A stretch of DNA of 64,000 nt, from contig NZ_BAYE01000014.1 in assembly GCF_000685095.1 (NCBI RefSeq), positions 1-64,000 of the forward strand. The letters run 5' to 3'. The stretch comes from Paraburkholderia caledonica NBRC 102488 (GTDB lineage: Bacteria; Pseudomonadota; Gammaproteobacteria; Burkholderiales; Burkholderiaceae). The position numbers and the translations under genes are program-made. The notes beneath the pieces were generated by a model. That model was not told the DNA's origin. It searched no databases and worked only from the letters and a program-made list of their open reading frames with translations. Of this stretch, positions 60,219 through 64,000 are shown piece after piece; position 1 is the first letter of the stretch, and each line of letters begins with the position of its first letter.

Positions 60219-61609
60219 TCGAACTCGAAACACATGCGGGCGACAAAGCCGCGGCCACGCACGACGGCCTGCTGGGCGGCGCGGGTTTGCGGCAACTGAG
60301 CGACGCGATCGAACGGGAAATTCTCGCGAGCGTGTCGGTCCGCCAGGTCGGCAAGGTCGTGGAAGTGATCGGCACGCTGATCAAGGTCGCGGGCATCGAT
60401 CTGAAGCTCGGTGAACTGTGCGAATTGCGCGTGCCCGGCGGCCGCCTGATGCAGCACGGTGAAGTGATCGGCTTCACGCGCGACTACGCGCTTGTCTCGC
60501 CGTTCTCGCGCCTGTCCGATGTGTCGCGCTCGACGCAGGTGGTCGGCCTCGGCCGGCCGCTGTCGATCAAGGTGGGCGACAAACTGCTCGGCCGCGTGAT
60601 CGACGCGCTCGGCGAGCCGATCGACGGACTCGGGCCGATCGACATCGACCGTTACCGGCCCATTTTCGCGGACCCGCCGAGCCCGATGAATCGCCGCATG
60701 ATCGAGGCGTCGATGGCAACCGGCGTGCGCGTGATCGACGCCATGACGACGCTCGCCGAAGGTCAGCGCATGGGCATTTTCGCGCCGGCCGGCGTCGGCA
60801 AAAGCACTTTGCTCGGCATGCTCGCGCGCGGCGCGCAATGCGACATCAACGTGATCGCGCTGATCGGCGAACGTGGCCGCGAGGTGCGCGAATTCGTCGA
60901 GTTGATTCTCGGCCCCGAAGGCATGGCGCGCTCGGTCGTGGTGTGCGCGACGTCCGACCGTTCGTCGATCGAGAGATCGAAGGCGGCTTACGTGGCGACC
61001 GCCATCGCCGAACACTTTCGCGACGAAGGCAAGCGGGTGCTGCTGATGATGGACTCGCTCACGCGTTTCGCGCGAGCCGGCCGGGAAATCGGGCTCGCGG
61101 CCGGCGAGCCCCCCGCGCGACGCGGCTTTCCGCCGTCGATCTTCGCCGAGCTGCCGCGCTTGCTGGAGCGCGCGGGTATGGGCGAGACGGGCTCGATCAC
61201 GGCGCTCTACACGGTGCTCGCCGAGGACGATTCCGGCAGCGACCCGATTGCCGAGGAAGTGCGCGGCGTGCTCGACGGCCATCTGATTCTGTCGCGCGAG
61301 ATCGCCGCGCAGAATCGCTATCCGGCCATCGACGTGCTCGGTAGTTTGTCGCGTGTGATGCCGCAGGTCGTCTCCCGCGAATTCATGGCGTCGTCGTCGC
61401 GGCTCCGCAAGCTGCTGGCGAAACACCGCGAGGTGGAGATGCTGTTGCAGATCGGCGAATACCAGCCCGGCACGAATGCGCTCGCGGACGAAGCGATCGA
61501 AAAGATCGACGCACTGAAAGCGTTTCTCTCGCAAGCGACGGACTCCTACGCCGATCCCGCCGCAACGGAAGCGGCGCTGCACGAACTCGCGCAAGGCCAG
61601 GCGGTATGA
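60215..61609 (+). CDS. hrcN: HrcN (SctN) type III secretion ATPase
   Basis: The 464-residue protein has the F1-beta-like ATPase core: Walker A in IFAPAGVGKSTLLGML (about 188-203), the ERGREV segment, Walker B in GKRVLLMMDSLTRFARA, and the catalytic PPARRGFPPSIFAELPRLLE region with TVLAEDD and ARDGHLILSREIA-type (VLDGHLILSREIAAQNRYPA). It releases chaperones and unfolds substrates at the base of the export apparatus. It lies between hrcL and hrpB7 with 4-base overlaps. Length is standard. Confidence 0.96.
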   Translation: MIELETHAGDKAAATHDGLLGGAGLRQLSDAIEREILASVSVRQVGKVVEVIGTLIKVAGIDLKLGELCELRVPGGRLMQHGEVIGFTRDYALVSPFSRLSDVSRSTQVVGLGRPLSIKVGDKLLGRVIDALGEPIDGLGPIDIDRYRPIFADPPSPMNRRMIEASMATGVRVIDAMTTLAEGQRMGIFAPAGVGKSTLLGMLARGAQCDINVIALIGERGREVREFVELILGPEGMARSVVVCATSDRSSIERSKAAYVATAIAEHFRDEGKRVLLMMDSLTRFARAGREIGLAAGEPPARRGFPPSIFAELPRLLERAGMGETGSITALYTVLAEDDSGSDPIAEEVRGVLDGHLILSREIAAQNRYPAIDVLGSLSRVMPQVVSREFMASSSRLRKLLAKHREVEMLLQIGEYQPGTNALADEAIEKIDALKAFLSQATDSYADPAATEAALHELAQGQAV

Positions 61610-62100
61610 GCGCGCAGCGGCAGATCACGGCACTCAAGCGGTCAGGCGCGCGGCGCGAACGGTTGGACGAAGCCTTGCGTGGCGCGCTCGCCCAGCGCCA
61701 GAACGAGCGCGCCGCGTGTTGCGCGCAAGCCGATGCGGCCGCGCAACGGCACGCGGAGCTCGACGCCGTGGTGCGCATGTATCGTCAGCGCATCGCGGCG
61801 ACGATGACCGGCGCCGAGCCGTTCTCGATCGACAACTTCACGTCGATCCGCCGTTATACGGAGACGGTCGAGGAACGGCTCGCGCACGCGAAGTCGGAGT
61901 TGAACGAAGCGCGCGCCGCAATCGCCGCGAAAGATGAAGAGATCGCCGCCGCGCGTCGTGACATCGCGCAGAATCGCGGTCGCATCGACATGTGCGAGCA
62001 GCGCGTGAAAAAGCTTGAAGCGGTGCTGGATGGCATTGCCGCCGACGCCGAGGACGAAGAAACCGAAGAAATGGCGCTCGCGCGACTGGGCCGCAAATGA
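61606..62100 (+). CDS. hrpB7: HrpB7 (SctO) stalk protein
   Basis: The 164-residue protein is almost wholly helical and coiled: SGARRERLDEALRGALAQRQ, then VVRMYRQRIAATMTGAEPFS and ERLAHAKSELNEARAAIAAK with QNRGRIDMCEQRVKKLEAVL. This fits HrpB7/SctO/FliJ, the stalk that links HrcN to HrcV. It overlaps hrcN and hrcT by 4 bases each. Similarity is low but shape, size and order are right. Confidence 0.85.
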   Translation: MSAQRQITALKRSGARRERLDEALRGALAQRQNERAACCAQADAAAQRHAELDAVVRMYRQRIAATMTGAEPFSIDNFTSIRRYTETVEERLAHAKSELNEARAAIAAKDEEIAAARRDIAQNRGRIDMCEQRVKKLEAVLDGIAADAEDEETEEMALARLGRK

Positions 62101-62948
62101 ACGCGTATCTGCTTGAACACGGTTTGCAATTCTCGCAGTATCTGGCGGTGTGGGGCGTGTGCTCGCTGCGACTGTTCGCCCTGATGACACTGTTTCCGCC
62201 CACCTCCGACGGCGTGCTGCAAGGCGTCGTGCGCAACGGCGTCGCTCTCAGTTTCAGCATGTTCATCGCGGCGGGGCAGCCGGATTCGTTTGGCGCGTCG
62301 CTCACCGGCCTGACTCTGCTGACAATCGGTCTGCGCGAAACCTTTATCGGCATCGTGATGGGCTTTGCGGCGTCGACGGTATTCTGGGTCGCGGAAGGCG
62401 CGGGCAGCTATCTGGACAATCTCACCGGCTTTAACAGCGCGCAGTTGCAGAACCCGATGCTATCGCAGCAATCCACGCCTTCAGCGACGCTGCTTGGCCA
62501 GGTCGCGACGGTCGCGTTCTGGTCGCTCGGCGGCATGCAGTTTCTGCTGGAAGCGTTGTATGCGTCGTATAAGTGGTGGCCGGTTACGGCGTCCATTCCA
62601 GCGTCCGTCAATGTGCTCGATGCATTCGTGATGCACCAGACCGACACGCTGATGCAAACAGTCGCCAAACTTGCGGCGCCGATGCTGCTCGTGCTGCTGC
62701 TGATCGACATGGGCGTGAACCTCGCGTCGAAATCGGCGCAGAAACTCGAACTCAGCGCGCTCAGCCAGCCGATAAAAGGCGCGGTGGCGGTGCTGATGAT
62801 GGCCGTGTTCGCCGGCATCTTCGTTACGCAAGTGCGCGACCAGCTCGACCTGCGTCTGTTGAAAACCAGCCTCGAAGCGCTCGCTCGGGGCGAGACGAAA
62901 GCATCTGCGGATGCGCCCGCCACCGTACCTTCACGGCCGCTGCGGTAA
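62097..62948 (+). CDS. hrcT: HrcT (SctT) export apparatus protein
   Basis: The 283-residue protein has about six membrane helices and SctT/FliR motifs: LAVWGVCSLRLFALMTLFPP, RETFIGIVMGFAASTVFWVA, EGAGSYLDNLTGFNSAQLQN and LLIDMGVNLASKSAQKLELS. The C-terminal tail (SLEALARGETKASADAPATV) is hydrophilic. It completes the export gate with HrcR and HrcS. It is the last gene of the coupled series; a 213-base gap then precedes hrpB. Confidence 0.94.
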   Translation: MNAYLLEHGLQFSQYLAVWGVCSLRLFALMTLFPPTSDGVLQGVVRNGVALSFSMFIAAGQPDSFGASLTGLTLLTIGLRETFIGIVMGFAASTVFWVAEGAGSYLDNLTGFNSAQLQNPMLSQQSTPSATLLGQVATVAFWSLGGMQFLLEALYASYKWWPVTASIPASVNVLDAFVMHQTDTLMQTVAKLAAPMLLVLLLIDMGVNLASKSAQKLELSALSQPIKGAVAVLMMAVFAGIFVTQVRDQLDLRLLKTSLEALARGETKASADAPATVPSRPLR

Positions 62949-62968
62949 AGCCGCGCTCGCGGCGACAT

Positions 62969-63025
62969 GCCAATTCTCAACTATTTTTAATAATCACCGT
63001 TTCCCTCTGATTATTGAGAATTGGC
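62969..63025. repeat. Bulged inverted repeat before hrpB
   Basis: GCCAATTCTCAA (62969-62980) and TAATCA (62991-62996) together are complementary to TGATTATTGAGAATTGGC (63008-63025), an 18-bp stem interrupted on the left by 10 extra bases (62981-62990). It is AT-rich and has no T-run after it, so an operator or leader structure of hrpB is more likely than a terminator. Function is inferred. Confidence 0.55.
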
Positions 63026-63161
63026 GGATCCAGCTTTGTTAAATTGACCTCCGTTGTCGCAAGGCGCTGACGATACCGCCGAAGTTCGGCGCGCAGAAAA
63101 TCAAGACGCCTAAGCATTTCATGCCGCGACGTCCGCTCGAAGACCTGTTACGGAGCAAGCC

Positions 63162-64000
63162 ATGTTTTCAACCTTTTACTTTCCTCTCGTATCCGTTCTC
63201 GCGTCGTCGGCGGCGCCGGCGGGTCTCTACGACATGATCGCCGGGGGCCGGATTCTGGCGGCATCGACACAGATCTCGCGCCACGTCGAATCGTGCGACG
63301 AAGACATTCTGCCCGCATGGCTGCAATTGCAAGGCGACCTGAACATGACGTTCGGCATGGAACTCGACGCCGATGAATCGTTTCGTCAGGCACAGAAGAA
63401 AATGCGCGCATCGCGCTCGCAGATGCGAGCAGCGTCGTGCCGTAATGCGGGCTGGCAGGCGTTGTTCCGTCATCGGCTCGGTACGGCGATGGCGTGCTTC
63501 ACACGCGTAGTCGAAGATACTGGCGGCGACGCTGCGCTGCGTCTCGAAGGTTTGTTCGGCACCTTCTGCGTATTGTTCGATCTCGGCCGTTTGCGCGAAG
63601 CGGGTCTCGCGCTCGACGAGCTCGAGAACCTCCTCACCAGCGACGCCGCGCAGTTTCACAACGTGGCCGGCTGGCACGATCTGATCGACACCGTGCGTTT
63701 CGATCTGACGACGCAAAGCGAACTGCGCTCGCACGCCGAACTTGCCGATCACGGCTACTGGCAACCGGGGTTCGCGGGCGACGCGCAATGCTCGGTGGTG
63801 TCGGTGCCCGCCGCGCTGATGCGTCGTGCCGCAGCGGGCGTTAAAGGGCCGCTGCTGCGCGGACGCATTGAGTTTCTCGAGCAATTGCATGCGTTGGCCG
63901 AGGGCGGCCGCGACGCGGAACGCACGCTCAACGAGCATCTGAACTGGGCCGCGACGCAAGGATTGACGGCGTATCAGCGCGCAGCGCGTCTCGAGATGAT
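63162..64000 (+). CDS. hrpB: HrpB/HrpX-type AraC activator, N-terminal 279 residues
   Basis: The frame opens at ATG 63162 and stays open to the window end. The N-terminus, MFSTFYFPLVSVLASSAAPA with YDMIAGGRILAASTQISRHV and ESCDEDILPAWLQLQGDLNM, resembles the N-terminal TPR-like part of HrpB (Ralstonia) and HrpX (Xanthomonas). The AraC DNA-binding half lies beyond 64000. These proteins activate promoters with hrpII/PIP boxes, four perfect examples of which are in this window. The bulged inverted repeat upstream may be a control site. Confidence 0.85.
   Translation, partial: MFSTFYFPLVSVLASSAAPAGLYDMIAGGRILAASTQISRHVESCDEDILPAWLQLQGDLNMTFGMELDADESFRQAQKKMRASRSQMRAASCRNAGWQALFRHRLGTAMACFTRVVEDTGGDAALRLEGLFGTFCVLFDLGRLREAGLALDELENLLTSDAAQFHNVAGWHDLIDTVRFDLTTQSELRSHAELADHGYWQPGFAGDAQCSVVSVPAALMRRAAAGVKGPLLRGRIEFLEQLHALAEGGRDAERTLNEHLNWAATQGLTAYQRAARLEM

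Noticed and set aside
63040..63161. Possible hrpII box before hrpB itself
   Set aside because: TTCG in the region has no partner at 16 bases.

Overview
The window reads as a chromosome or megaplasmid segment of a Burkholderiaceae bacterium, most likely Paraburkholderia or a near relative. The evidence is high-GC coding, DUF3331 and DUF4148 proteins, a MocR-regulated degradative HMG-CoA reductase, and a type III secretion cluster of the Ralstonia/Xanthomonas (Hrp group 2) type. No rRNA, tRNA or CRISPR array was seen.

Layout. 1-0.5 kb: right end of an IS21-type element. 0.5-6.9 kb: LysR/aldehyde dehydrogenase pair, orphan histidine kinase 1 (HK1), BON-domain protein, DUF3331 protein, MFS transporter. 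6.9-12.0 kb: MocR regulator, class II HMG-CoA reductase and a two-gene TctA-like membrane unit, which looks like a mevalonate or related acid utilisation locus. 12.1-16.4 kb: decayed reductase pseudogene, HK2, amidase, UspA. 16.5-34 kb: an accessory region with two paralogous ECF sigma factors (one with an anti-sigma factor), CPBP protease, GNAT, a collapsed MFS gene, cytochrome P450, cytochrome P460, TetR, a LysR/MFS/M81-peptidase unit, three exported alpha/beta hydrolases and three small exported proteins. 34.7-42.5 kb: a 1692-residue pseudokinase/ATPase/GAF/histidine kinase with a FixJ-like response regulator, then a receiver-only protein and HK3. 42.6-64 kb: Hrp type III secretion genes.

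Main unusual signal. A 78-bp promoter-like module with fixed internal spacing occurs four times (17260-17337 minus, 23824-23901 minus, 25421-25498 plus, 32471-32548 plus). Each copy points toward its downstream gene. Three copies precede the same two-gene arrangement, a small exported protein followed by an exported alpha/beta hydrolase. The fourth precedes an ECF sigma gene, and a shorter core of the module lies before the second ECF sigma gene. I infer an envelope-stress or signalling regulon controlled by these sigma factors.

Type III genes. hrcU-hrcV-hpaP-hrcQ-hrcR-hrcS-hpaA run leftward and hrpB1-hrpB2-hrcJ-hrpB4-hrcL-hrcN-hrpB7-hrcT run rightward, from two perfect divergent TTCG-N16-TTCG boxes. 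A third perfect box drives hrcD-hrpD6-hrpE(-hpaB). A fourth lies before an unrecognised 575-residue protein, which makes it a good candidate secreted translocator or effector. hrpG is at the left edge of the cluster, and the AraC-type activator hrpB begins at the right edge and runs out of the window. hrcC is not in the window.

Start codons were chosen from ribosome-binding sites, operon overlaps and family N-termini. Family assignments come from recognising motifs; no database search was run.
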